Part shown: in pieces, positions 41,954-49,319 of the stretch
Numbering within the stretch: the stretch's first letter is position 1
Layout: the number at the start of each line of letters is the position of its first letter
Assembly: GCA_958477465.1 (NCBI GenBank)
Contig: CAUEFX010000026.1
Location: 1-50,669 of the forward strand
Direction of reading: 5' to 3'
DNA length: 50,669 nucleotides
Source of the DNA: an uncultured Bacteroides sp.
GTDB taxonomy: Bacteria > Bacteroidota > Bacteroidia > Bacteroidales > Bacteroidaceae
Made by a program: the position numbers and the translations under genes
The notes under the pieces: generated by a model
What the model was told of the DNA's origin: nothing
The model's input: only the letters and a program-made list of their open reading frames with translations
Database searches by the model: none

Positions 41954-42358
41954 ATGAGAATAAACAAACGGATTCCAATAGTTTTGGCAATAAACATAGC
42001 GATGCTATGCTTAGCCATAAACGCTTCGATGACATACCAGCACCGAAATGAGATAGTCAAATCCGAACAACCGATTACAGACTATTCCATTTTGGAAGTA
42101 AATTGCAGCAGTGGTTACAGAGGCGGTTCAACTATAAGAATTGAATACGCTGGTAAAGATTATTATGTTGGTGTAAGTAGGAAGCAATGTAAAGGAATAA
42201 TGAGTACAACGTTTTACTATGATAGGCAGCATGACACGGTATTTGAAAAAGACGAGTCAAGCAAGGGAAACGTCGTGTTTTTCTTCACCATATTTGCATA
42301 CTCTTTACTGTTATGGACTTATCCAGAGGTGAGGAAAAAGAATGTGAGAAAGCCATAA
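41954..42358 (+). CDS. Small membrane protein, tandem paralogue
   Basis: 134 residues. N-terminal helix from IPIVLAINIAMLCLAINAS (about 7-25), a beta-rich soluble domain (SILEVNCSSGYRGGSTIRI, AGKDYYVGVSR), TTFYYDRQHDTVFEKDESS and a second helix ending SLLLWTYPEVRKK. It is paralogous to the gene before it, and its first third is repeated with a frameshift at 40621. It starts 11 bases after the preceding stop. Confidence 0.72.
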   Translation: MRINKRIPIVLAINIAMLCLAINASMTYQHRNEIVKSEQPITDYSILEVNCSSGYRGGSTIRIEYAGKDYYVGVSRKQCKGIMSTTFYYDRQHDTVFEKDESSKGNVVFFFTIFAYSLLLWTYPEVRKKNVRKP

Positions 42359-42392
42359 AGTAAATATTTAGCTATAGCATAAAACTGAAAAA

Positions 42393-42836
42393 ATGGAACT
42401 GTTCAAAATCTCCATATTTGAAAAGGAATTTAGTAAGAAGTTTCCTGTGTTCAAGACATTATCAATCGAAATGAGCAAAGCCTTCATTGAGAAACTTTCA
42501 CAACTTTACCGTTTGAATATATCTAACTTTAGGGAAGTTCAAGAAGTGGGACAAACTGTTGTAAAGATGGATGCTACGGCCAAAGAGTTCTCTCCTTCAG
42601 CACTATTTTCTCCCTTACAACAGCCCAATCATATTATCGTCATTTGGAGCCATGAATGCCCGATGGACGTTTTTCATTATCAGGATTTTTGTGACTATTT
42701 CGAGTATATTTGGTATCCGTCATCAGATGACATTCTAATAACCAATGAATTCTTGGATAAACTATTTCTGATCCGGCACGATGGAATAATATATCAACTT
42801 AGCCTCCCAAAAGGATCGTTTCAGAATAATTCATAG
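42393..42836 (+). CDS. Cytosolic protein of unknown function
   Basis: 147 residues. Begins MELFKISIFEKEFSKKFPVF; the middle is helical; the C-terminal half has HIIVIWSHECPMDVFHYQDF and IWYPSSDDILITNEFLDKLF. No signal, no membrane helix. The size and appearance are like single-domain immunity proteins, but no family is recognised. It ends four bases before a palindrome of the kind seen at three places in the island. Confidence 0.6.
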   Translation: MELFKISIFEKEFSKKFPVFKTLSIEMSKAFIEKLSQLYRLNISNFREVQEVGQTVVKMDATAKEFSPSALFSPLQQPNHIIVIWSHECPMDVFHYQDFCDYFEYIWYPSSDDILITNEFLDKLFLIRHDGIIYQLSLPKGSFQNNS

Positions 42837-42845
42837 TTCATCTTC

Positions 42846-42868
42846 TGTAGATTACAAATCTGTAGGGG
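42846..42868. repeat. REP-like palindrome 1
   Basis: CTGTAGATTACAAATCTGTAG followed by GGG. The core AGATT-ACA-AATCT is a perfect palindrome around three bases. Related sequences occur at 45702 and 46286. Confidence 0.65.
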
Positions 42869-42892
42869 TAAAAATGCTAAAATGACAGAATC

Positions 42893-43387
42893 ATGAATTT
42901 TACAACAATAATGTTAGGGAATAGGAAAAGGCAAGTTAGGCTTCAGGCAGAAGTAGCCTATGACCCTTTCCTAATTTTCCCTAATTTGCAACACGTAAAA
43001 GATAACAATATCTTCCATATTGATGAAGGAGATGTGTTTTATGACTTCATAGGTGACCAAGGACCATTAAGATTTATTTCTGACAAATTTAAGAACTTGT
43101 TAGAGAATAATGAAGTAAAAGGGGTATCTTTTATCCCTATAAAAATAAATGGTTCAAGGTTGCAATACTATGCTCTTGTAGAAACACAAATAGATTCTAT
43201 ATGTGAATATGATTCTGATGGAGACCGTATTTACGGGACATTCCAAATAGATTTCACCTCATGGAACGGTGAAGAACTCTTTTATTTGAAAGATAGTGGT
43301 GCTATGGTTTGTTCTTTACGGGTGAAAGAACTTATTGTAAGAAACAATATTTCAAATGTTTCTTTTGAAAACTTAGACAAATATTAA
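42893..43387 (+). CDS. DUF1629/Imm11-like protein, probable immunity protein
   Basis: 164 residues, cytosolic. Two copies of a segment typical of DUF1629 (Imm11) proteins are visible: RFISDKFKNLLENNEVKGVS (about residues 60-80) and CSLRVKELIVRNNISNVSFE near the C-terminus, each a hydrophobic strand, a helix and the turn-strand V-G/N-V-SF. Members are often found downstream of polymorphic toxins in Bacteroidetes. No toxin gene is next to it here, so it is an orphan. The assignment rests on recalled motif appearance. Confidence 0.68.
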   Translation: MNFTTIMLGNRKRQVRLQAEVAYDPFLIFPNLQHVKDNNIFHIDEGDVFYDFIGDQGPLRFISDKFKNLLENNEVKGVSFIPIKINGSRLQYYALVETQIDSICEYDSDGDRIYGTFQIDFTSWNGEELFYLKDSGAMVCSLRVKELIVRNNISNVSFENLDKY

Positions 43388-43480
43388 GAATAAGAAACGA
43401 TGAAAAAAAACATGATTAATGAATACTTCCTTCCATTTTTCTTGAGTTAAAAAATAGAGGACATTAGAAAACTACAAATT
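43388..43480. other. Short gap with a 16-codon leftover frame
   Basis: A plus-strand frame from ATG at 43400 reads MKKNMINEYFLPFFLS and stops. It looks like the first codons of a lost gene. No other feature is visible. Confidence 0.35.
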
Positions 43481-44146
43481 ATGTACTATCAGATAACATT
43501 TACTTTGGATAAGAAAATCAGAGGCAGATATGAAATGCCACATACTGTAGAAATAGAGTCTGAGGATTTTCTGAATTATATGCTCGAAAAGAATCGAAAT
43601 ATCTTAATGTATTTTGAGAATAAGCGTGACATATATACCAATATGCCCAAAGAAATTGTGGGAAAGATTATTAAAAGGAAAGACTATGTAGATTTTATGG
43701 ATTTTTCACCAGCTTGTCTGAGTTTGAAAGCAATCGTCAGCGCAAAAGTAAAAAACGCATTTGAAAAAATAAACGTTCATAAATCAGAATATATTTTGAA
43801 GCAAATAAGGATTCACAATATTGCATCTGACTTTTATCTGTTATTTGTACCCATTATAAGAGATACAGAGTTTGTATATCCCAAGTGTAAGTTTGTTGAC
43901 ATGTATGACGAAAACATAAAAGTATTCCAAAATAGACAAGAGTTTTATGACGACAAAGAAATTTACTTTCCACAAAAAATCACATTAACTTCCAAATATC
44001 AAGGATATGACTTATTGTACCCCCAAGGTGCGGATGTTTTTTTCTCGGATAGGATTCTTGATACTTTTGCAAATGATGGTATTGTTGGATATGATATTAT
44101 TAAGGGTGGGTGTTTTTATTGTACGATAGAAGTAGCATGTTCATAA
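43481..44146 (+). CDS. DUF1629/Imm11-like protein, probable immunity protein
   Basis: 221 residues, cytosolic. Two segments look like the preceding Imm11-like protein: SLKAIVSAKVKNAFEKINVH (about residues 79-99) and ADVFFSDRILDTFANDGIVG near the C-terminus. The N-terminus MYYQITFTLDKKIRGRYEMP is beta-rich. The last codons overlap the start of the leucine-rich-repeat gene by 10 bases. Probably an immunity protein of a lost or distant toxin; family call moderate. Confidence 0.65.
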   Translation: MYYQITFTLDKKIRGRYEMPHTVEIESEDFLNYMLEKNRNILMYFENKRDIYTNMPKEIVGKIIKRKDYVDFMDFSPACLSLKAIVSAKVKNAFEKINVHKSEYILKQIRIHNIASDFYLLFVPIIRDTEFVYPKCKFVDMYDENIKVFQNRQEFYDDKEIYFPQKITLTSKYQGYDLLYPQGADVFFSDRILDTFANDGIVGYDIIKGGCFYCTIEVACS

Positions 44147-45057
44147 GGGAAAAATATAAAATAGTAATAGAAAATCCATATAGCAAAAAGGCGTTAAATG
44201 GATTTGGCTTGGTTATGTATTGTGAATGGAATGATTCTTTTGTAAGAGTTATACAAGATAACAACGTAAAGCATTTGTTCCTGAACTATACGTTGGGATG
44301 GAAATGCTCTGACTATACATTCTTAAAAAATGTACAACCGTTGGAAACTTTGGACATTATAGACACTCATTCTAACGGAATCAAAAGCGTTGAGTTACAA
44401 TATGACCTAACTACATTAAGTTTAAATATGCCAAATGTCTATGATATTGATTATCGTGTTTTTCGGCATCTGAAGAATGTTTTTTGCTATGGTGTTCGAC
44501 GAAATAACTCTCTGTTTTCTTGTACAAGTATAGAAAGGTTATACATTGATGATTTGAAAATCGGGGACAACCATAGAATTGGCGACCTGAAGAATCTTAA
44601 GGATTTGACCATCGCCAATTCTAATATAACATCATTGGCGTTTATAAGGAATCTTATGCTTCTTGAAAATTTAGTTATCGTAAACTGCAAAAAGATACAA
44701 TCTTTTTCTGATATTTCGTTTCTTCGGAATTTGATAAGATTAGAGATTAGAGGTGTAAAAGGTTTGCACGATATTAGCTTTTTGTCAACCCTACGAAACA
44801 TTGAGGTCATCATAATGGAGACTGATGTATTGGCTTCGATTAAACCATTGGAAAAATTAAGCGATATAAAAGCACTTGCCTTATTTGGGAAGAATTTCAT
44901 CATTGAAGATATGGATTTTTCGCCTATAAACAAATTGGGAAAGCTTTCTATGTTAGATATTCCAAACAGAAAATGTTATTCGGTAAAGATTAACAACCAT
45001 TGGAATTGGGATGATTTTGGAAATCATCATAGTGGCAATTGGTTAACAGAAAAATGA
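44137..45057 (+). CDS. Leucine-rich-repeat-like protein
   Basis: 306 residues from the ATG at 44137, which overlaps the previous stop by 10 bases. Regular 22- to 24-residue repeats with hydrophobic positions of the leucine-rich type run from about residue 60 to 285: LETLDIIDTHSNGIKSVELQ, LTTLSLNMPNV, LKDLTIANSNITSLAFIRNL, LENLVIVNCKKIQSFSDISF, LIRLEIRGVKGLHDISFLST, IKALALFGKN. No leader, so cytosolic. LRR proteins of this length are seen among orphan immunity genes of Bacteroidetes. No enzyme domain. Confidence 0.8.
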   Translation: MFIREKYKIVIENPYSKKALNGFGLVMYCEWNDSFVRVIQDNNVKHLFLNYTLGWKCSDYTFLKNVQPLETLDIIDTHSNGIKSVELQYDLTTLSLNMPNVYDIDYRVFRHLKNVFCYGVRRNNSLFSCTSIERLYIDDLKIGDNHRIGDLKNLKDLTIANSNITSLAFIRNLMLLENLVIVNCKKIQSFSDISFLRNLIRLEIRGVKGLHDISFLSTLRNIEVIIMETDVLASIKPLEKLSDIKALALFGKNFIIEDMDFSPINKLGKLSMLDIPNRKCYSVKINNHWNWDDFGNHHSGNWLTEK

Positions 45058-45677
45058 CTGCTGGTAATATGAAATCATCAGAACTAAATAAGATAATGAG
45101 AATGCTTACTCTCCCTGATAGATTTAAGAAAAAGGGACGATTGGCATATTATACATTGACTCACAGAACAGGAGCAATGGTGTTAGTCGGTTTTTATTTG
45201 GACAATTCGATTGATCCTAATTCGTTTTTTGTCAACTATTTCGCCCAATGCCTTTATGTGCCGTTTACTACCTATAACTTTAGCTTAGGAGACAGGATCG
45301 GCTCTTATTGGGACATCCATAGCATGCCAAAACTCCAAGAAAGGATGGACGAATTTGATGTATTCAACGAACTGAATACATTTGATGACTTTCTATCCTT
45401 ACTAAACAACCATCCGTATTATGGTGCAAAGACAGGACGTGATGTATATTTGGCCCTAACTTATTACATATTGAGTAAATATAGCAAATCGTTATATTTC
45501 TTAGATAAAATTATCTCATTAAGAAAGAAGGACAATCACTATCTTTTTTCTCATGAGATAGAGAATGCTCGATTGATGAAAGATTGTATTGTAAATGGCG
45601 ATTACGATAAAGGTATTAGCCAAATCCTACAATGGCAAGAGCAAACTATTAAAGAAATTGGATTAAAGATAAAATGA
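45054..45677 (+). CDS. Protein of unknown function, possible DUF4304-like immunity protein
   Basis: 207 residues from the ATG at 45054, which overlaps the preceding stop (ATGA); an ATG at 45069 is also possible. Sequence features: LPDRFKKKGRLAYYTLTHR, then GAMVLVGFYLDNSIDPNSFF and CLYVPFTTYNFSLGDRIGSYW. The pattern GFKKKG, a hydrophobic strand and a conserved YW/W resembles DUF4304-type immunity proteins. The second half is helical (TFDDFLSLLNNHPYYGAKTG and a TPR-like end). Function not established. Confidence 0.6.
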   Translation: MTAGNMKSSELNKIMRMLTLPDRFKKKGRLAYYTLTHRTGAMVLVGFYLDNSIDPNSFFVNYFAQCLYVPFTTYNFSLGDRIGSYWDIHSMPKLQERMDEFDVFNELNTFDDFLSLLNNHPYYGAKTGRDVYLALTYYILSKYSKSLYFLDKIISLRKKDNHYLFSHEIENARLMKDCIVNGDYDKGISQILQWQEQTIKEIGLKIK

Positions 45678-45701
45678 CAGTAAGACATTAATATTCACTT
45701 T

Positions 45702-45723
45702 CTACGGATTTCAAATCCGCAGG
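45702..45723. repeat. REP-like palindrome 2
   Basis: CTACGGATTTCAAATCCGCAGGG with a 15-base palindromic core CGGATTTCAAATCCG at 45705-45719. Confidence 0.7.
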
Positions 45724-45757
45724 GACGAAAGGTAAACGAAGTAAAGATTAAAGACGT

Positions 45758-46300
45758 ATGAAAGAAAAGGATATACTACAACTCAATAAATTCAAAATCG
45801 AGAGAGAGAACACGATACAGTTTCTCCTCAAAAACTTACTGAAAGATTCTATAAGCGAATGGCTTTTGGCTGGCATCCAAGATAGGAATATGAAGCTATG
45901 GAAAGAACTGAGCCTCATTTCAAAAGTAAACTGCAAGGATGACATAAGGAGACTAAAGAGCTTCTTAAGGGATAACAAAAGCAACTTAGGCTCCACGCTT
46001 TATGATGATTTGAAATCTGAAATAAACGAAATCAAGGAAGATTTTGACTGGGTACGTAGCAAAGACGGACAAATAATTATGGAGATTGAGGATTGGATAG
46101 AAAATGCAAGATTACGCCTCAGCAAAGAATATCCCGATGCTCTCATATACATAGGACGTGGTTGGGTGAATCCCACAGAACTAATCATTGGAGGTGTCGT
46201 CAATGATGATGACACTCCAAAGTTTTTTGAAAACTATTTCAACAACCAAAATCCACCTGTTCCTATTCACTTCAAATTTTCAGTTTCTGCGGATTTATAA
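45758..46300 (+). CDS. Cytosolic protein of unknown function, C-terminus read from a palindrome
   Basis: 180 residues. The N-terminal two thirds are helical and charged, with coiled-coil-like stretches (DDLKSEINEIKEDFDWVRSK). The last third (YPDALIYIGRGWVNPTELII then NPPVPIHFKFSVSADL) is beta. The last codons are read out of the REP-like palindrome at 46286, so the natural C-terminus may have been lost. Its 17-base leader and first nine coding bases match those of the gene at 40004. No family recognised. Confidence 0.55.
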   Translation: MKEKDILQLNKFKIERENTIQFLLKNLLKDSISEWLLAGIQDRNMKLWKELSLISKVNCKDDIRRLKSFLRDNKSNLGSTLYDDLKSEINEIKEDFDWVRSKDGQIIMEIEDWIENARLRLSKEYPDALIYIGRGWVNPTELIIGGVVNDDDTPKFFENYFNNQNPPVPIHFKFSVSADL

Positions 46301-46307
46301 ATCCCCT
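46286..46307. repeat. REP-like palindrome 3
   Basis: TCTGCGGATTTATAAATCCCC with a perfect 14-base core GGATTTATAAATCC at 46291-46304. It overlaps the stop of the gene at 45758. Confidence 0.65.
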
Positions 46308-46349
46308 CCAAAAAAGTACAGTTTTTATAACGACATCATTAAGGAATAT

Positions 46350-46430
46350 ATGTCACAATTGGGAATCGATGTGAATACGATAGATGCCAAAATAATGAAA
46401 GACATTGTATGTATTCGCAAAAAATGGTAA
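46350..46430 (+). pseudogene. C-terminal remnant of an unknown gene
   Basis: 26 codons from ATG (MSQLGIDVNTIDAKIMKDIV at the start). The same frame is open and protein-like for about 13 codons before that ATG, back to the REP-like palindrome, where it loses sense. Confidence 0.35.
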
Positions 46431-46621
46431 TCTTTATATACCCGACTGATTTTAAGCATAAGCCTAAGAGCAATCGGTTTATTTGTCAGTTGCAGGAGAA
46501 GGTATGATGCAGCATTACCGTTCTCCACTTCTTCCGGCTCTATTAAAAGAGTTTTTAAATGAAGCCGGGCTGCTACCTCACAAAAAACTCTCCGCTTATC
46601 TTTAAATATAAAAAAAATGAG

Positions 46622-46629
46622 TAATTTTG
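46622..46629 (+). promoter_or_regulatory. Putative -7 element for the IMP dehydrogenase gene
   Basis: TAATTTTG, 24 bases before the preferred start at 46654. A TTTA at 46601-46604 is a weak -33 candidate. Confidence 0.5.
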
Positions 46630-46653
46630 CACGCCATAAAACAAAGAAATATT

Positions 46654-48147
46654 ATGGCTATTTATGTAGAAGAAGTTTCCAGAACTTTTGGTGAATATTT
46701 ACTTATTCCCGGTCTTACTACCAAACAGTGTGCACCTTCTAATGTTTCGTTACGAACACCATTGGTAAAGTACAATCTCGGTACGCAATCAGCAATTGAA
46801 CTGAACATTCCTTTCGTTTCGGCAATCATGCAATCAGTATCAGGCCCCGAATTGGCCATCGAACTGGCACGCAACGGAGGTCTCTCTTTCATTTTCGGTT
46901 CACAACCCATCGCCAGCCAGGCTGAAATGGTCCGGAAAGTCAAGAAGTTCAAAGCCGGTTTTGTAACCAGTGACTCCAACCTAACCCCGGAACACACACT
47001 GGACGATGTACTCCGCCTACTCGCACAGACCAGTCATTCTACTATCGGAATTACTCATGACGGAACTCCGAATGGCAAATTGCTCGGACTCGTCACCAGC
47101 CGCGATTACCGTATTTCAAGAGATGCCCGCGACAAAAAGATCAAAGATTTCATGACTCCTTTCGAGAAGTTGATCGTAGGAGAAGTGGGCCTGACACTCA
47201 GCGAAGCCAATCAGATTATCTGGGACCATAAACTTAACACCCTCCCTATAATTGATAAAGATCAAAACTTAGCTTATTTCGTATTCCGGAAAGACTATGA
47301 CAGCCATAAGGAAAATCCGAACGAAGTATCCAGTCCGGACAAAAAATTATTAGTCGGTGCCGGCATCAACACCCGCGACTACAAAGAACGGGTACCCGCA
47401 TTGATTGAAGCCGGAGCGGATGTGCTTTGCATCGACTCTTCCGATGGATATTCGGAATGGCAATACGAGACACTGACATGGATAAAAAAAGAGTATGGCA
47501 ATAAAGTGCTGGTCGGTGCCGGAAATGTTGTCGACAAAGAAGGATTCCAATACCTGGTGGATGCAGGCGCCGATTTCGTCAAAGTCGGTATCGGAGGAGG
47601 CTCTATCTGCATCACCCGTGAGCAGAAAGGCATCGGCCGCGGACAGGCTACCGCCCTGCAGGATGTAGCCAAAGCCCGTGACGAATACAAAGCCCGTACA
47701 GGTATATATGTACCTATCTGCAGCGATGGCGGTTTGGTACAGGATTATCACATGGTACTTGCTTTGGCAATGGGAGCCGATTTCCTGATGATGGGACGCT
47801 ATTTTGCCCGTTTCGATGAATCACCTACTAAGAAACTTTGTATCAAGAACAATTATGTGAAGGAATATTGGGGCGAGGGTTCCAACCGTGCACAAAACTG
47901 GCAGCGATACGACATGGGAGGTACGGAATCATTGAAATTTGAAGAGGGAGTAGACAGTTACGTACCTTATGCCGGTAAAATGAAGGATAACCTTGCGGTA
48001 ACATTAGGCAAGATTAAAGCAACGATGTGCAGTTGCGGCGCCATCAATATCCCCGAGTTGCAGAAAAATGCTAAAATCACAATGGTTTCTTCAACAAGTA
48101 TCGTTGAGGGCGGTGCCCATGATGTGATCTTAAAGGAAAAAGCATAA
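46654..48147 (+). CDS. guaB: IMP dehydrogenase, Tritrichomonas-type
   Basis: 497 residues from the ATG at 46654 (MAIYVEEVSRTFGEYLLIPG). Domain order is normal: barrel half, then a CBS pair (HSTIGITHDGTPNGKLLGLV and DHKLNTLPIIDKDQNLAYFV, about 105-225), then the second barrel half. The catalytic loop is GGGSICITREQKGIGRGQAT, with the Cys about residue 315, and the flap holds ARNWQRYD-like SNRAQNWQRYDMGG. This differs from the usual bacterial GPGSICTTR loop and matches the Tritrichomonas foetus enzyme as I recall it, including the end TLVSS-SIVEGGAHDV. It oxidises IMP to XMP for GMP synthesis. Confidence 0.9.
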   Translation: MAIYVEEVSRTFGEYLLIPGLTTKQCAPSNVSLRTPLVKYNLGTQSAIELNIPFVSAIMQSVSGPELAIELARNGGLSFIFGSQPIASQAEMVRKVKKFKAGFVTSDSNLTPEHTLDDVLRLLAQTSHSTIGITHDGTPNGKLLGLVTSRDYRISRDARDKKIKDFMTPFEKLIVGEVGLTLSEANQIIWDHKLNTLPIIDKDQNLAYFVFRKDYDSHKENPNEVSSPDKKLLVGAGINTRDYKERVPALIEAGADVLCIDSSDGYSEWQYETLTWIKKEYGNKVLVGAGNVVDKEGFQYLVDAGADFVKVGIGGGSICITREQKGIGRGQATALQDVAKARDEYKARTGIYVPICSDGGLVQDYHMVLALAMGADFLMMGRYFARFDESPTKKLCIKNNYVKEYWGEGSNRAQNWQRYDMGGTESLKFEEGVDSYVPYAGKMKDNLAVTLGKIKATMCSCGAINIPELQKNAKITMVSSTSIVEGGAHDVILKEKA

Positions 48148-48175
48148 TCGTTTTCCGTTCAACGAAGACAATCAT

Positions 48176-48210
48176 AAAGGGTGTCAAAAGTCCGGCTTTT
48201 GACACCCTTT
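48176..48210. terminator. Hairpin terminator after guaB
   Basis: A perfect 15-bp stem AAAGGGTGTCAAAAG/CTTTTGACACCCTTT (48176-48190, 48196-48210) with a 5-base loop, followed by a pyrimidine-rich stretch. Its GGGTGTCAAAA core resembles the outer arms of the elements at 31256 and 34827. Confidence 0.88.
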
Positions 48211-48331
48211 CCTCTTCTATTCAAGACTTTACAGAAATCTTGCTTAGTATCAGCAACAGCTTTTCCTAAAAGCTACAAGATGATTCTTATAATGTACTTT
48301 CCGCAAATTCGTGCCTTTCTTTTGTGCATTT

Positions 48332-48419
48332 CACAATTGAGAAACGAGCGTCGCACAATCATGAGACGAGCATCGCACAGTTGTGAAAAGCGCGTCTCAC
48401 AACTGTGAAACAGAAAAAA
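48332..48419. repeat. Tandem array, four 22-bp units (array 3)
   Basis: Units start at 48332, 48354, 48376 and 48398, each exactly 22 bases. Heads: CACAATTGAG, CACAATCATGAG, CACAGTTGTG and CACAACTGTG; the last two are reverse complements of each other. GAAAC or GAGAC follows, then CGAGCnTCG in units 1 and 2 and CGCGTCT in unit 3. The fourth unit ends in an A run. Confidence 0.88.
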
Positions 48420-48477
48420 CTCTTAGAAAGTTTTCAGAGTTAGTAGAGTTGTATCAGAAGTTGTTTGGAGTTATCTT

Positions 48478-49077
48478 TCACTTACACTCCTCGTTATCAA
48501 TATGCTTAATCACCCTGCACGGATTACCGACTGCAACACAATTAGCTGGAATGGAGCGTGTTACAACACTTCCTGCCCCGATAACACTATTTTCTCCAAT
48601 GGTAACACCCGGCAAAATGATTGCCCCTCCACCAATCCAAACTCCATTCTCAATTTTTACAGGAAGTGCGTAGGTCTTGCAAATTTCCTTTCCTTCCTCC
48701 CAGTTTTGCACAATCCTTTCATTCACTTTGGTAGAATGAGTGGCAGTGTATATCTGTACATTCGATGCTATCAGAACATTGTCGCCTATCTCGATAATAT
48801 TGTTGTCCACAAATGTACAATTCATATTAATTATCACTTTATCCCCGATTAATATGTGTTTCCCATATTCACAATGGAAATCAATATCCACATGAACATT
48901 TTCACTGACCCGGCCGAATAATTTCCGCAAGATACTTTTTCTTTGCCTGACGTCTTCGTAATCCAAAGCATTCAGCTCTTTCAGCAATCTCTTTGCGTTT
49001 AATGTCATTTCCACCAGTTCCTTATCACTCCCATCGAACAGTTCTCCGTTCAAACATTTTTCCAACTCAGTTTTCAT
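48478..49077 (-). CDS. Hexapeptide O-acetyltransferase (maltose/galactoside acetyltransferase type)
   Basis: 199 residues. An N-terminal helical Mac domain (about 1-60: KTELEKCLNGELFDGSDKEL, LLKELNAL) precedes a left-handed beta-helix of hexapeptide repeats (about 70-180). The active-site His is in YTATHSTKVNER, and the rest of the coil includes GVWIGGGAIILPGVTIGENS and IGAGSVVTRSIPANCVAVGN. It transfers acetyl from acetyl-CoA to a sugar hydroxyl. The acceptor is unknown. It stands alone, convergent with guaB. Confidence 0.92.
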   Translation of the reverse strand: MKTELEKCLNGELFDGSDKELVEMTLNAKRLLKELNALDYEDVRQRKSILRKLFGRVSENVHVDIDFHCEYGKHILIGDKVIINMNCTFVDNNIIEIGDNVLIASNVQIYTATHSTKVNERIVQNWEEGKEICKTYALPVKIENGVWIGGGAIILPGVTIGENSVIGAGSVVTRSIPANCVAVGNPCRVIKHIDNEECK

Positions 49078-49256
49078 TATGTGCTCTTTTAATTATTATG
49101 CTTATTCGGATCGATCAAATCTGATGCGATGTGGTACTTATACCCGTAAAGATGTAACGTCTAAGTTTGCAAATTATTTTTTTGAGCAAGCTATAAAAGC
49201 AATGGACTATGCAATTCGGCATTACTTATAAATGACTGATGAACGGCACTTTTTTG

Positions 49257-49264
49257 TAACTTTG
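49257..49264 (+). promoter_or_regulatory. Putative -7 element for the small membrane protein gene
   Basis: TAACTTTG, about 55 bases before the GTG at 49320. It indicates that transcription starts shortly after 49265. Confidence 0.5.
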
Positions 49265-49319
49265 TGTTGCATAACTAAAAACGAATATAAGACTGAAAGA
49301 TAAAATTCTGTGGATTACA

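Larger units (their letters stand above)
46301..46653. other. Right border of the island with a gene remnant
   Basis: A protein-like frame at about 46312-46430 (YSFYNDIIKEYMSQLGIDVN, ending CIRKKW) has an ATG at 46350 but only 26 codons after it, and is probably the C-terminal end of a lost gene. Next comes ordinary-looking sequence and the guaB promoter. No copy of the tRNA 3' end and no integrase were seen. Confidence 0.5.
48148..48477. other. Non-coding region between convergent genes
   Basis: About 330 bases. It holds the hairpin at 48176-48210, a stretch with no visible feature, and the tandem array at 48332-48419. Confidence 0.6.

Noticed and set aside
42893..43387. Assigning the DUF1629-like genes to a specific secretion-system toxin.
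   Set aside because: No toxin, VgrG, Rhs or other secretion gene is in the window, so the partner cannot be named.
46424..46507. A 27-codon frame starting MVIFIYPTDF that overlaps the previous stop.
   Set aside because: Too short, in a region of remnants, with no supporting ribosome site and no family.
37637..46653. Integrative element inserted at tRNA-Thr with att repeats.
   Set aside because: No integrase or relaxase gene and no second copy of the tRNA 3' end were found by eye up to guaB. The island beside the tRNA is real, but this mechanism is not supported.
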